From the NCBI RefSeq assembly GCF_000016285.1, contig NC_011989.1:2297001-2361000 (forward strand): a stretch of DNA of 64,000 bases, written 5' to 3'. Below are positions 8,653 through 18,110 of this stretch, one piece after another. Each line of letters begins with the position of its first letter. Position 1 is the first letter of the stretch. Origin of the DNA: Allorhizobium ampelinum S4 (GTDB lineage Bacteria; Pseudomonadota; Alphaproteobacteria; Rhizobiales; Rhizobiaceae). The notes under the pieces were generated by a model. It did no database searches. It was not told the DNA's origin and saw nothing but the letters and a program-made list of their open reading frames with translations. A program made the translations under genes and the position numbers.

Positions 8653-10105
8653 GGGTGCGTCCCTTGCTCAGGCTGGTGGTGAAGTGATCAAGGGCGGCCT
8701 CGACCGCCACATCGAGATCGGGCTGTTGTTGGTCAATCGCCGGAAAACAGATCCAGTCGCTCAGGCCATCGACGAACATCCAGCCGCGGCGCTCGTGTAG
8801 CCGTCGCCAGGCCGCAAACAGCGGGCTGCTGCGCTCGACCGTCTCGAAGCTGGACACGAGCGGCAGGATGTCGGTCGTCGTCTTGAACGGCTCGTTGCGG
8901 CCGGCGAGATCGTGCATCTTGCTGACCAGTGGCCAGCCATGGTCCCTGCGCTTCTCCCAGGCCAGCGCCTCCCGGCTGACTGCTCCGGATGTAATCCGCC
9001 GTTCATCGAAAGCCGTTATCACGAGCTGGCCTGTGGGCTCACAGAGCAGTGCCTGGAAATGCCGACCCATCCAGAGCTTTCCGCAGACCTTGGCGATGAC
9101 GTGGGTGGAGGAACGGGTTTGGGGATCAGCTTGTGCGCAGGCATCGACATGGGGATGTGTCCGAGCATAGGCATGGCTTTGACCCTGGCGTCCCGCCAGA
9201 CCCTCAGGCATCTCCCTCCATGCCCGGGCCTTGAGGTAGACGGCAGGTGCCGACAGGTCCTCGCGTGCTGTCCAGGCCAGATAGGCTGGCGTCCGCTCGA
9301 TGCAGGTCTCCCGCTCCCCAGCCGACAGCGCAAACCAGGCATTGCGGGCAAAATCGGGATTACCGGGCCTCGGCCACATCTTGAACCAGATGTCGAACTG
9401 CTCCCCGATCCGGGCGCGCGCCAGCCGCCTCGCTGCCCTATCGTCGACATCAGCGACACCACGACCGTCCCCAGCCGGTTCGCGCGCGCCCTCCCCTTGG
9501 TAGGAGTCAGTCTTTGCTAGATTTAAGTTATTACTAAGGGCCGATTTTCCCGGCGCCGGTAAAACCGGCGACGGTTCTGCCGGCGACGGCAATTCAGTCT
9601 GCGGTAGAAATGCAACACTTTTGGATGCCGCATCGGCCGCATCAGATCCGCCGGAACTGCAGGATGTGTCGGCGGCCTCAGGCGCATCTGCCGTCTCCGA
9701 AGCATCAAACGCATCTGTTGGCCCGGAGGTATCGGAGACATCATAGGCGTCGGTATTGACGGAGCCTGGTTGGCGCGGCTCGTCAAAGATCACCAGCACT
9801 GTTGGCCCGAATTTGCCGCCGGCGCGGGTCTGCTCCCGTTCCGCATAGCCGGTCTCCACCAGCTCGGCGATCATCTTGCGGGCCTTGTCGCGCCCGCAAT
9901 TGCCCTTCTTGACGATGTCGCCGATCACCACGGTCCAGTTGTCGGGCTTGGACAGCAGATAAGACAGCAGCCAGCGCGCCTCCATCGACAGCCTGGCATC
10001 TTCAAACACATGATTGGGAATGGCGGCATAGTGTGCATTGCGCACCCCGCGCCGGATCGTCGCTTCGCCGCTCACAGCGCACCGCCTGTGCGCAAAGGAG
10101 CGCAC
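8639..10105 (-). CDS. Winged-helix replication-type protein of the integrated element
   Basis: Up to 488 residues. Residues about 25-95 form a winged helix of the kind found in phage and plasmid replication proteins (AIPNHVFEDARLSMEARWLL, NWTVVIGDIV, GCGR-like NCGRDKARKMIAEL). A Ser/Ala/Asp-rich linker of about 100 residues follows (roughly 110-210). The C-terminal half contains a conserved-looking block (EQFDIWFKMWPRPGNPDFARNAW, here shortened in quoting to IWFKMWPRPGNPDF) also seen in prophage proteins. A GTG at 10105 opens the frame; a GTG at 10075 with AGGCGG six bases upstream may be the real start. It is divergent from the S24 repressor across a palindromic operator, which fits repressor control. 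Confidence 0.6.
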   Translation of the reverse strand: MRSFAHRRCAVSGEATIRRGVRNAHYAAIPNHVFEDARLSMEARWLLSYLLSKPDNWTVVIGDIVKKGNCGRDKARKMIAELVETGYAEREQTRAGGKFGPTVLVIFDEPRQPGSVNTDAYDVSDTSGPTDAFDASETADAPEAADTSCSSGGSDAADAASKSVAFLPQTELPSPAEPSPVLPAPGKSALSNNLNLAKTDSYQGEGAREPAGDGRGVADVDDRAARRLARARIGEQFDIWFKMWPRPGNPDFARNAWFALSAGERETCIERTPAYLAWTAREDLSAPAVYLKARAWREMPEGLAGRQGQSHAYARTHPHVDACAQADPQTRSSTHVIAKVCGKLWMGRHFQALLCEPTGQLVITAFDERRITSGAVSREALAWEKRRDHGWPLVSKMHDLAGRNEPFKTTTDILPLVSSFETVERSSPLFAAWRRLHERRGWMFVDGLSDWICFPAIDQQQPDLDVAVEAALDHFTTSLSKGRTHDAA

Positions 10106-10150
10106 TGATCGGACAGGTCAAGGAGATGAATGAGGAGGATGAAGATCATC

Positions 10151-10167
10151 TGCGCATATTATGCGCA
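10151..10167. promoter_or_regulatory. Palindromic operator between repressor and replication-type gene
   Basis: TGCGCAT-ATT-ATGCGCA is a 7+3+7 perfect inverted repeat in the 132-bp divergent region. It lies 46 bp before the rep-like start and 71 bp before the S24 repressor start, where a CI-like repressor would control both promoters. A related half site (TGCGCATATTATCCG) lies at 10888-10902, downstream of the repressor gene. Binding by this repressor is inferred. Confidence 0.5.
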
Positions 10168-10237
10168 AACAGATATCATGAAAAGGCGATTTTATCCATA
10201 AACGGATTTTTTAGTTTCACCGATCTATAGTATCCAC

Positions 10238-10813
10238 ATGCCCATGGATATCGCGACCTACATAGCCCAACTGCTCAGCATGAAAAAATGGAACCAGGTC
10301 AAGCTGGCGGCCCATTTTGGCGTGTCCCAATCCACCGTCAATCGATGGAAGTCCGGCTCCGAGCCGGAAGGCCACCATCGCGATGCCATTCGCGAGCTCT
10401 ACAACATGGAATTCGGCACGCCCGACAGCAAACCGTTCAAGCGCGTCAAGCTGATGGGCAAGGTCGGCGCCGGCCAGGAAATCTACGCCATCGACGATGG
10501 CGGCCAAAACTATGTCGATGCGCCGGCAGATGCCCATCAGAACACCGTTGCCGTCGAGGTGTCCGGGGAATCGATGTATCCCGCCTATGAAGAGGGAACC
10601 ATCCTCTTCTACTCCAAGACCCTGCCACCCTCCGAGATGGTCAACAGGCGCGCCGTCGTGCAGCTGGCCGACGGGCGGATCTTCGTCAAAACCGTTCGCC
10701 CGGGGACGACCCCGAACACCTGGACACTGACCAGCATCAATGCGCTCTACCCAGACATGATCGACCAGATCGTCGAGTGGGCCGCCCCGATCGACTGGAT
10801 CAAGCCGCGGTAA
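10238..10813 (+). CDS. CI/LexA-like repressor with S24 peptidase domain
   Basis: A 191-residue phage-type repressor. Residues 1-50 are a helix-turn-helix (KLAAHFGVSQSTVNRWKSG). The C-terminal part is an S24 self-cleavage domain: candidate Ala78-Gly79 cleavage bond in KVGAGQE, nucleophile Ser112 in VSGESMYPAY and general base Lys151 in GRIFVKTV, a 39-residue spacing as in LexA-type proteases. RecA-stimulated self-cleavage on DNA damage would release the divergent rep-like/NusG-like operon. No clear ribosome site precedes the ATG at 10238; the ATG at 10244 is an alternative. Confidence 0.88.
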   Translation: MPMDIATYIAQLLSMKKWNQVKLAAHFGVSQSTVNRWKSGSEPEGHHRDAIRELYNMEFGTPDSKPFKRVKLMGKVGAGQEIYAIDDGGQNYVDAPADAHQNTVAVEVSGESMYPAYEEGTILFYSKTLPPSEMVNRRAVVQLADGRIFVKTVRPGTTPNTWTLTSINALYPDMIDQIVEWAAPIDWIKPR

Positions 10814-10983
10814 AATATCCAGATTATCCGTTCATCCAAAAATAATTATGTGTTCGCGCATTTTTATCTTGCTCATATGATTCCGTTTGCGCATATTATC
10901 CGTCATCCACGCCACTCGACGTAGAACCCTGCGGATAATCAGCAACGTCGCACCGCGCCCCACTCTAAAAGACCAAGCCAGGG

Positions 10984-11601
10984 ATGAAATCCATGCAGCA
11001 GACTGCCATCATCACCCCCGAAGACGAGCGTGATCGCGATCAGATGTTTGCGCTCTATCAGGAGCGCGGCCCGCAGACGGAGAGTGACCTTATAAGCGCC
11101 GGTATCGGCAAGGACAGCCAACGGCGAAACGTGGCAACGGTCGCAGAGCGTAACAGCGCATGTCGCTCAATGGGAAAACGGTTGTGGTCCATCTCGTCAT
11201 GTGGACCAACGAATTCGGCTTCATCCCTTGCAATAAAGAAATCGACCACTTTCGCCGCAATCGTCTTTACGCGCGGCCTCATCCTGATCACCTGGAGCTT
11301 GTCAGTCGTAAGACAAACACCCGCCGTCGTTAGTAGGCAAAGCGGTAGGTCCAGACATGAGCTCCCGCCACACGAAGACGCATGGCGTCAAAGAGGTCAT
11401 GGCCTGCGGCAACAGATTTACACATGGTGCAGCAATAACGATTTCCGCTGCGACGGCTGGGCAGCAGAATATGACGACGCGGTTTGCAGGCGCTTCTTTG
11501 CGGAAGCAGAGCCGAGCCGCGTCGATCGCAGAAAGTGCTTAAGGATTATGAAGGCCGCAACCGACCGCACCTGTGGAAACAATGTGGATAGTCTGCCATG
11601 A
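10984..11601 (+). CDS. Uncertain open frame in the integrated element
   Basis: A 205-codon open frame. The first 60 residues look like real protein (RDRDQMFALYQERGPQTESD, rich in charged residues) and resemble short ORFs found near integrases. The rest has irregular composition and overlaps an HNH-like ORF in another frame, so the true gene may be short, frameshifted or decayed. I see no domain. Treat the N-terminus as a possible remnant and the whole reading frame as doubtful. Confidence 0.25.
   Translation: MKSMQQTAIITPEDERDRDQMFALYQERGPQTESDLISAGIGKDSQRRNVATVAERNSACRSMGKRLWSISSCGPTNSASSLAIKKSTTFAAIVFTRGLILITWSLSVVRQTPAVVSRQSGRSRHELPPHEDAWRQRGHGLRQQIYTWCSNNDFRCDGWAAEYDDAVCRRFFAEAEPSRVDRRKCLRIMKAATDRTCGNNVDSLP
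11160..11333 (+). CDS. Short HNH-endonuclease-like ORF, probably a remnant
   Basis: A 57-codon frame that reads like the core of a small HNH nuclease: a hydrophobic strand (VVVHLVMWTNEFGFI), then EIDHFRRNRLYARPHPDH and LELVSRKTN. The IDH, the Asn in RRN and the PDHLELV pattern are as in phage HNH/AP2-type endonucleases. The short length and lack of a good ribosome site suggest a decayed gene or one that continues from an upstream frame. It overlaps the doubtful 10984-11601 frame. Confidence 0.35.
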   Translation: MSLNGKTVVVHLVMWTNEFGFIPCNKEIDHFRRNRLYARPHPDHLELVSRKTNTRRR

Positions 11602-11804
11602 GCCGAGCCCGCACTTACACAAAATCGGAAATTGCAGATGCTGCGGCCATGGCGGGCCTGCACCACGTCAGGGTGGTGATGCATCCAACGGGCGAAATCG
11701 AATTTGCCCCGAAGAGCTTTCCGTCAATCGTTAGAGACACAGAAGATGCAGATAACGCATGGGAGAAATGGCAGAATGGAAGGAAAACTCGTGGGGGTAC
11801 ATAA
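11598..11804 (+). CDS. Small protein encoded just before the integrase
   Basis: A 68-residue protein overlapping the integrase start by 29 bp. It opens SRARTYTKSEIADAAAMAG, a likely helix, and contains VRVVMHPTGEIEFAP; the end is charged and Trp-containing. Small ORFs of this pattern sit directly upstream of tyrosine recombinases in rhizobial islands and may be excisionase-like or DNA-binding, but no helix-turn-helix is convincing. The overlap suggests coupling with the integrase. Confidence 0.5.
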   Translation: MSRARTYTKSEIADAAAMAGLHHVRVVMHPTGEIEFAPKSFPSIVRDTEDADNAWEKWQNGRKTRGGT

Positions 11805-12813
11805 GGTCAACACTAAGCTGGCAGACGGCACCTTGGAAACATACTATTACGCCTGGCGCGGCAAAGGCGCCCCACGGATGCAGTCGAAACCAGGGACAAA
11901 GGCATTCACTCAGGAATTCCTTCGTCTGACCCGTGACCGTCAAAAACCTGCCATAGCCAGCACCATCGGTTCGCTGATTGATGAATATCGTCAAACGGCC
12001 CGCTATAAGGCGCTCTCGCCATCAACTAGGCGCGATTATGAGAGGATCTTCGGAGCCATTCGCTTGGAGTACGGAGATTGTCCGCTTGCAGCCGTCGAAG
12101 CTCGTGGCAGCCGCCGTGGCTTTCTGTCGTGGCGCGACAAGATGAAAGATTCGCCTCGCTCTGCCGATATGCACATCGCCCTGCTCAGCCGCCTGTTCGT
12201 CTGGGCTAAGGACAGCGAATACATCATGCGTAACCCGCTCGAGCGCGTGGAGCGACTGCACGAAGGTAGCCGGAAAGACATCATCTGGAGTTCCAACCAG
12301 ATCGACAAACTTCTCGCCGAGGCATCGCCGCACATCCGCGACGTGGCCAAGGTGGCGCTTTGGACGATGCAGAGGCAGGCAGACATCCTCACGATGCCGA
12401 CGCTCGCCTTCGACGGCGAGCGGCTATCAATCAAGCAGGGGAAGACTGGCGCGCGCGTCCGGGTGATAGCAGCGCCGGATCTGATGCCTATGCTGCGTAA
12501 AGCTAAAGAGGCACAGCGCCAAAGAGTTTTGGTCAACTCGTTCGGGCAAAACTGGACTTCAAGCGGCTTTCGGGCGTCCTGGCGCAAGGAAATGGCGAGG
12601 CTCGGTATAAAGGGCGTCACGTTCCACGATCTGCGCGGAACCGCGATCACCTTCGCCTATGCGCACCTCGACCGGCCGCATGACGAAAAGATAAAACTCA
12701 TTTCCGAAATATCCGGCCACTCGCGCGAAGACGCCGAATCGATCATCCGCAAGCATTATCTCGCCGGCCAGGAGGTTATCGACGCTATTGGGCGAGGAAC
12801 GTCCCGTGAATGA
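11776..12813 (+). CDS. Tyrosine recombinase / integrase
   Basis: A 345-residue integrase counted from the ATG at 11776, preceded by GGGAG; the frame is open further upstream but that part overlaps the small upstream gene. The catalytic set is complete: Arg200 in TMQRQADIL, Lys223 in QGKTGARV, His284 and Arg287 in FHDLRGTA, His315 in SGHSRED and Tyr328 in IIRKHYLAG. The N-terminal part (about 60-150) is a core-binding SAM-like domain. It stops 62 bp from the 3' end of tRNA-Lys, the usual place for an integrase that uses that tRNA as attachment site, with the element extending to the left. Confidence 0.92.
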   Translation: MEGKLVGVHKVNTKLADGTLETYYYAWRGKGAPRMQSKPGTKAFTQEFLRLTRDRQKPAIASTIGSLIDEYRQTARYKALSPSTRRDYERIFGAIRLEYGDCPLAAVEARGSRRGFLSWRDKMKDSPRSADMHIALLSRLFVWAKDSEYIMRNPLERVERLHEGSRKDIIWSSNQIDKLLAEASPHIRDVAKVALWTMQRQADILTMPTLAFDGERLSIKQGKTGARVRVIAAPDLMPMLRKAKEAQRQRVLVNSFGQNWTSSGFRASWRKEMARLGIKGVTFHDLRGTAITFAYAHLDRPHDEKIKLISEISGHSREDAESIIRKHYLAGQEVIDAIGRGTSRE

Positions 12814-12875
12814 AACTGTAAAACTCTAGATGACTTGTAAAACGACGCCAGAAAATCCCGACTAAGTTATTGAAA

Positions 12876-12951
<76 letters not shown>

Positions 12952-13089
12952 GCCTGCAGCGCTTCGTTTGTGCTTCATCGCTGCCGTGAGCGGGGATATA
13001 AAGGGGTTGCCTCCCCTTGTCCAGCGCCGTTTCGAAAAAAATGACATGAAACAGCAAAAAAAATCAAAACTCGAAAAAACCAAGGAAAA

Positions 13090-14007
13090 TCAAATGTCGA
13101 GCATGCCGGAAGCGATGCGGACGGCGGTGCCGCCGATGCGAGCGCGGAAAACTTTGCCTTCCTTGGTATCGATATGCAGATGGATAAAGGAGGGGCGCCC
13201 CATTTCCACGCCCTGCTCGATCAGCAGCGGATGGTGGCCGTCTGGCAGCGCGTCGAAATGCTGGATAGCGCCGGAAAGCGCCGCCACCGCCGAGCCTGTG
13301 GCCGGGTCCTCGGCTATGCCCATATCGGGGGAAAACATCCGGGCGTGAAAGTCCGCCGCGTGGTGAACACCACCACGGCAATAGACATAGGCCGAGGTCA
13401 GCGCGCCGTCACAGAAAGGAGCGGCCCGCTCCCAGAGTTGCGGATCGAACTCGATGCTTTCGACATCTCCCAGACTGCTGACCGGAATGAGCAGGAAAGG
13501 CACGCCAGCCGACCAGATCGACGGCAAATGGTTTTCGAAAAGCAATTGGTTCGGCTTCAGGCCAAGCGCATCGGCGATGCCCTGGCGGTCGAGCGGCAGT
13601 TGAATCTGGGTGGAGGTTTTCGGCAGATCGAATTCGGCAAAACTCGCCTCACCCGGCCTCAGGCTGACGGCACAGCGCACCGGACCAATCTTTTCATCGA
13701 TCACCGACACCAGATCGAGCGGCCCCTCACGATCCTGATGCGCCTTTTCCGCTAGGCCGATCGCCGTGCCAACCGTGGGATGCCCGGCAAAGGGAAGCTC
13801 GCGCCCGGGGGTGAAAATCCGGATACGCGCCACATGCGCGACATTGACGGACGGAAAGACAAAAACGGTTTCCGAGAGATTGAATTCCCGCGCTATCGCC
13901 TGCAACGCATCGTCATCGAGATCCTCGCAATCGAACACGATTGCCAAAGGGTTGCCGCACAGCTTTTTGTCGGTGAAGACGTCGTAAATGCAATAGTGTC
14001 GAGCCAA
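13090..14007 (-). CDS. PhzF-family epimerase/isomerase
   Basis: A 305-residue PhzF/DapF-fold protein. The N-terminal half shows the family pattern: [16 protein letters not shown], catalytic Glu46 in NLSETVFV, and the motif [19 protein letters not shown]. The second half repeats the fold with [21 protein letters not shown] near residue 230. The family includes PhzF of phenazine synthesis and many stand-alone isomerases of unknown substrate; no phenazine genes are nearby, so the reaction here is unknown. It begins the block to the right of the tRNA-Lys and is transcribed towards it. Confidence 0.88.
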   Translation of the reverse strand: MARHYCIYDVFTDKKLCGNPLAIVFDCEDLDDDALQAIAREFNLSETVFVFPSVNVAHVARIRIFTPGRELPFAGHPTVGTAIGLAEKAHQDREGPLDLVSVIDEKIGPVRCAVSLRPGEASFAEFDLPKTSTQIQLPLDRQGIADALGLKPNQLLFENHLPSIWSAGVPFLLIPVSSLGDVESIEFDPQLWERAAPFCDGALTSAYVYCRGGVHHAADFHARMFSPDMGIAEDPATGSAVAALSGAIQHFDALPDGHHPLLIEQGVEMGRPSFIHLHIDTKEGKVFRARIGGTAVRIASGMLDI

Positions 14008-14081
14008 ACAAGCCTCCAGTCGCCGTTACAATGCCAGCAAACTGCACGAGCAGCGCCAGCCATGCAAGGCGAACCAGCCAC

Positions 14082-14837
14082 TTAGCCGGGAAAAATCCAA
14101 TCCAGCAGGGGATACATGTCTGGCGTGTAATCATGCGCGTTGCGATCCGCCGAGCGAATGGCTACGGCGCGGGCAATTTCCTGTTCCTCATCCACCGCCA
14201 TATGAGCGGCGATTCGCTCGAAAATCGCCTCAGTGGTCAAGGCCAGACGAAACACCCGAAACAGCGTGACCCGGCGGCCTCGACGATAGCCCCGCAATTG
14301 CGGATCGATCACCGCATCATCCACCGACAGTCCGGTTTCTTCCTGCACTTCGCGGCGCATATTGGCATCGACATCGACCATCGCATCGATAATATCCGAT
14401 GCATCGAGCGAGCCCGCCGGACAATAGACCCTGCCTGCATTGGCGGTGTGGGCGGCCATTTCCACCGCGATCAAGGCACCATCGGACGAAATCAGCACAG
14501 GAAACCCAAACAGGTGATAGCCACTCTGTGGCTCAGCCTGACGACGCCAAAACAAAAAGGTCGAATAAGGGATAAGGTGTCCCGCGCCAGTCACCGCTCC
14601 CTGCCCGATCTGCAATTCGTCGAACAACACCATGGCACCATCGAAAAGGGCGGGATTGGCCGCCGACTCGGCCTGCCAATTTCGGTGAATGGCATCGCGA
14701 TGCGCGCTATGAAACGGATGATCTCCAGGCTTGACCCGCAATTCCAGCCGGTTCACATCGAATATTTCTCCATCCGCAGGCCAGGACACATGATCGTCAG
14801 CGGCTTGCGGCAGAATGGCTTTTGCGTGGGACAGCAT
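14082..14837 (-). CDS. NUDIX hydrolase family protein
   Basis: A 251-residue protein counted from the ATG at 14837 (MLSHAKAIL); the frame is open 23 codons further upstream without a better start. A NUDIX-type motif lies near residue 150-180: PAGSLDASD, then RREVQEETGLSV, that is the REUXEEXGU core with a longer gap to the leading glycine than in the classic box. The family hydrolyses nucleoside diphosphates linked to another group; the substrate cannot be told. It ends 74 bp before the PhzF gene on the same strand. Confidence 0.75.
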   Translation of the reverse strand: MLSHAKAILPQAADDHVSWPADGEIFDVNRLELRVKPGDHPFHSAHRDAIHRNWQAESAANPALFDGAMVLFDELQIGQGAVTGAGHLIPYSTFLFWRRQAEPQSGYHLFGFPVLISSDGALIAVEMAAHTANAGRVYCPAGSLDASDIIDAMVDVDANMRREVQEETGLSVDDAVIDPQLRGYRRGRRVTLFRVFRLALTTEAIFERIAAHMAVDEEQEIARAVAIRSADRNAHDYTPDMYPLLDWIFPG

Positions 14838-15023
14838 GGATGAAACTTTCTTTTCCAGTCTCTGGCAGTTCACGGACCTCGCAGATCTGAAAATACACCA
14901 GATCATTCTTTATTCGCTGCGATCGAGTGACTTTGTAAAGGTATCGCAGCGCAAAAAGATGACGGTCTCGTCACGTCCTCACGTTTTGCCCATGTTTCAT
15001 ACCGCCCATACATCCATGGATAG

Positions 15024-15061
15024 CAAAAAAACAAAACGCCGCGCGCATGGAGCGCACGGCG
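15024..15061 (-). terminator. Rho-independent terminator of the chemoreceptor gene
   Basis: On the minus strand a GC-rich hairpin (CGCCGTGCGC, loop TCCAT, GCGCGCGGCG, one mismatch) is followed by TTTTGTTTTTTT. It starts 33 bp after the stop of the chemoreceptor gene. Confidence 0.8.
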
Positions 15062-15093
15062 CCTTATTGAACACCAATAGACGGATTGTGGGA

Positions 15094-16770
15094 TCAGGCG
15101 GCGCGAGAATAGGATGACGAAGAGCCAGACGGAGACGTCTTGAACTGAGCAACCATCTGGAACAAATCATCGGCATCCTTGGAAAGCGAGAATGCCGCCG
15201 CCGTCGTTTCCTCAACCATCGCTGCATTCTTTTGCGTGGACTGGTCGATGACATTGACGGAACTGTTGATTTCCCGCAGCGCGGTGGTCTGTTCCTTGGT
15301 GCCGTGAACGATCGCCGTGACATTGGTATCGATGGCACGGATCTGATTGAGGATATTCTCCAGAGCCGAGCCGGTCTGGGCAACAAGGTCCACGCCACGG
15401 TCAACCTGCTTGCCGGACGTGCTGATCAACTGCCGGATTTCCTTGGCGGATGAAGCCGAGCGCTGCGCCAGTTCGCGGACCTCCTGGGCGACGACCGCAA
15501 AACCCTTGCCTGCTTCACCGGCGCGGGCCGCTTCGACACCGGCATTCAACGCCAAGAGGTTGGTCTGAAAGGCAATTTCATCAATGACGCCCAGAATGCT
15601 CGAAATCCGCCCGGACGACTGCTCGATCTCATTCATGGCAACCACGGCATCCCTGACGATAACGCTGGATTGCTCCGTATTCAGCCGGGTCTGCTCCATC
15701 AACCGGCCAACCTCCTCGGCACGCTTGGCGGAGTCGGCAACCGTCGTGGTGACTTCTTCCAGAGACGCAGCTGATTCCTCCACGGAGGCTGCCTGTGCTT
15801 CGGTACGGCGCGACAGGTCGTTGGCGGCCTCCTTGATTTCATTGGTGCTCGACGCGATGGACCGGGCGCTGAGGGCGACACCGTCCATTGTCTTGCGCAA
15901 ATGGCTGAGGGCTTCGTTGAAATCGATCCGCAGTTTTTCCATGGTCGGCACGAACATGTTGTTCAGCGTGCCGGTCAGATCGCCGCCCGCCAGCGCCTTC
16001 AGTGCGGCACCCAGATGGGAAATAGCATCCATCCGGCTCGACACATCGGTTGCAAATTTCACCACCTTATAGACTTTTCCACGCGAATCGAAGATCGGAT
16101 TGTAGGATGCCTGTATCCAGACATCGCGGCCGTCCTTTGCGATGCGCCGGAACTCATTGGCCAAGGTCCGTCCAGCCGCCAGATCCCGCCAGAAAGATGT
16201 GTAGTCTGTGGAAGACGTATAGGCCTTGTCACAAAACAGACTGTGATGGCGCCCGACAAGTTCCGTCAGACTATAGCCCATCGCCTTGCAGAAATTTTCA
16301 TTGGCGGTGATGATCTTGCCATCAGGGGTAAACTCGATGACCGCCATCGAGGTCGAAATCGCCTTCAGCTTGGCATCATCCTCCAACGCCTGCAATTTTA
16401 CGGCGGTGATATCCGTGGCGTATTTGACGACCTTATAGGGCCTATCACCCTTCATTATCGGATTGTATGAGGCTTCGATCCACACATCTCGACCGTCCTT
16501 GGCAACACGACGATATTGAGCGCGCTGGAATTTACCCTGCCGTAAGCCTTCCCAAAAATTCCGGTAATCGCTGGTCTCAACCTCGCTGGCATCGACGAAC
16601 ATGCGGTGGTGCTTGCCTTTGATTTCAGCCAGACTGTAGCCGAGCGCCCGACAAAAATTGTCATTGGCATCCAAAATGGTGCCATCCAAGCTGAATTCTA
16701 TGACGGCCTGCGACTTGCGAAGAGCCGAAACTTCCGATCTGGCATCAGCACCCAGTCCAAAAATAGTCAT
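15094..16770 (-). CDS. Cytoplasmic methyl-accepting chemotaxis protein with two PAS domains
   Basis: A 558-residue chemoreceptor counted from the ATG at 16770 (MTIFGLG), which has AAGGA eight bases upstream. Two PAS domains lie at about residues 20-130 and 145-255, each with a closing PAC motif ([19 protein letters not shown] and a near copy). A HAMP-like stretch follows ([13 protein letters not shown]), then a long signalling coiled coil with the conserved hairpin tip [20 protein letters not shown]. There are no membrane segments, so it senses a cytoplasmic or cofactor-bound signal and talks to CheA/CheW elsewhere. It closely resembles the second receptor at 26273-28051. Confidence 0.93.
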   Translation of the reverse strand: MTIFGLGADARSEVSALRKSQAVIEFSLDGTILDANDNFCRALGYSLAEIKGKHHRMFVDASEVETSDYRNFWEGLRQGKFQRAQYRRVAKDGRDVWIEASYNPIMKGDRPYKVVKYATDITAVKLQALEDDAKLKAISTSMAVIEFTPDGKIITANENFCKAMGYSLTELVGRHHSLFCDKAYTSSTDYTSFWRDLAAGRTLANEFRRIAKDGRDVWIQASYNPIFDSRGKVYKVVKFATDVSSRMDAISHLGAALKALAGGDLTGTLNNMFVPTMEKLRIDFNEALSHLRKTMDGVALSARSIASSTNEIKEAANDLSRRTEAQAASVEESAASLEEVTTTVADSAKRAEEVGRLMEQTRLNTEQSSVIVRDAVVAMNEIEQSSGRISSILGVIDEIAFQTNLLALNAGVEAARAGEAGKGFAVVAQEVRELAQRSASSAKEIRQLISTSGKQVDRGVDLVAQTGSALENILNQIRAIDTNVTAIVHGTKEQTTALREINSSVNVIDQSTQKNAAMVEETTAAAFSLSKDADDLFQMVAQFKTSPSGSSSSYSRAA

Positions 16771-17180
16771 GCCTGAATCCTTCGACCTTTGATCTGCAAG
16801 CGCGTCGTACTGCGCCTTTGATGACATCAGTGTCACACAGAAATATATACAATCAACTTCTAAATTAGAAGTAATCTCTAAAAATTGTATATTATGCAAA
16901 CTAAGTAAATATCGGGTTATCCTGGACACTTAAATACCCTTAATTTTTAATGGTAAAATCGCTAAGTGATTTAAAAAAAACAGAAATAGTCAACGCACAG
17001 AAGAAAAACGGCCCGTCCGGCACAGGGCATTCAGCCCCTCTGGCATCGACAAAATTGTCGTCTCCGCGCTAAGGACGGCGCTCTGCCGATTATCCAAACA
17101 TAGACAGAAAGTCGATTTGCAATCTCATCGACCATTCCGTATATTATTTGCAACTACAATAAAAATTAAGGCGACGAGCT
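16771..17180. other. Divergent intergenic region, AT-rich
   Basis: A 410-bp gap between the chemoreceptor and the B12-type regulator gene, notably AT-rich near 16830-16990. Both promoters should lie here. I see no gene, no strong palindrome and no RNA structure. Confidence 0.5.
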
Positions 17181-18053
17181 ATGAAGGAGACGTATTCGCT
17201 TCGTGAAGTCGTGAACGAGACCGGCCTGACGAAGCTGGTCCTGCATGCCTGGGAGCGCCGCTATGCAGCAATCGTACCCAAACGCACGGAGACTGGCCGC
17301 CGCATCTACCGGCATGAGGATCTTGTCCGATTGCAGCTGCTGAAGGCCTGCGTCGATAATGGGCAAAGGATCGGCTCCATTATCCATTTATCGAACGAAG
17401 AGCTGAAACGATACGTGATGAACCAGGAGCGTTTGGACGACCTGGAGCCTGTTTTTAAAGCCGTGGAAACCCTTGATGGAGAGAGATTAGACCGGCTGCT
17501 GAGCACCCGCTTCATTGCGCTGGGGCCTATTGATTTTTCAAAATACGTCGTCCTGCCATTCATGGCGGAAATCGGCCGGCGCTGGGCGGAAGGCCACCTG
17601 TCCATCGCGTCAGAACATCTCGCCTCGTCTTCGGTCAGGGTGCTGTTGAACGGCGCGTTCAAACTCCTGGCATCGCCGCGCGGTTCACACAGAATAGTCT
17701 TCACCACGCTTGAAGGCGAATTGCATGATATTGGCGGGCTAGTGGCGGCGCTGATCGCCCGCAGCCATGGCATCCACATCACGTATCTCGGCGCCCAGCT
17801 TCCGGCCAAGGATTTCGTCGCAATGGCAAGGCAATCCGGCTCGACCGTCGTGTGCATCAGCGGCGCCTTCAAACGCATCCGCAATTTTGAGCTAGAGATC
17901 AAGGAGATCCGAAAGGGCTTACCGTTGGATATCCCGCTCTGGCTGGGCGGAGCGGCCTTCATGCACCTCCCTCCCATCGAGGGCGTGTGCTATTTTCAAC
18001 AGATGGAACAGTTCGAAGAGGCCGTCATCGCCTTGCAAGGCGAAAGCTTCTGA
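17181..18053 (+). CDS. CarH/LitR-like MerR regulator with cobalamin-binding domain
   Basis: A 290-residue regulator. Residues 5-75 are a MerR winged helix (YSLREVVNETGLTKLVLHAW, RRIYRHEDLVRLQLL). Residues about 85-160 are the four-helix cap and carry the W-x9-EH signature (Trp135, Glu145-His146) of B12 photoreceptors. Residues 170-290 are a B12-binding Rossmann domain with His182 in GELHDIGG as probable lower ligand and a later LGGAAF. In CarH/LitR proteins, adenosylcobalamin in the dark holds a DNA-binding tetramer and light releases it. The spacing Trp135-His182 matches that layout. No photolyase or carotenoid gene is adjacent, so the target is unknown. Confidence 0.85.
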   Translation: MKETYSLREVVNETGLTKLVLHAWERRYAAIVPKRTETGRRIYRHEDLVRLQLLKACVDNGQRIGSIIHLSNEELKRYVMNQERLDDLEPVFKAVETLDGERLDRLLSTRFIALGPIDFSKYVVLPFMAEIGRRWAEGHLSIASEHLASSSVRVLLNGAFKLLASPRGSHRIVFTTLEGELHDIGGLVAALIARSHGIHITYLGAQLPAKDFVAMARQSGSTVVCISGAFKRIRNFELEIKEIRKGLPLDIPLWLGGAAFMHLPPIEGVCYFQQMEQFEEAVIALQGESF

Positions 18054-18059
18054 CGCGAT

Positions 18060-18092
18060 AAAGCGCCGCATGTCGGCTGACAGCGGCGCTTT
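18060..18092 (+). terminator. Hairpin terminator after the B12-type regulator gene
   Basis: AAAGCGCCGC and GCGGCGCTTT form a perfect 10-bp stem with a 13-nt loop, starting six bases after the stop codon. The T-run is weak (TTTATCTT). Confidence 0.65.
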
Positions 18093-18110
18093 ATCTTCGT
18101 TGCGGACCTT

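Noticed and set aside
181..12870. A second copy of the tRNA-Lys 3' end that would mark the left attachment site
   Set aside because: I scanned the gaps by eye and found no convincing match; the left end may be diverged or outside the window.
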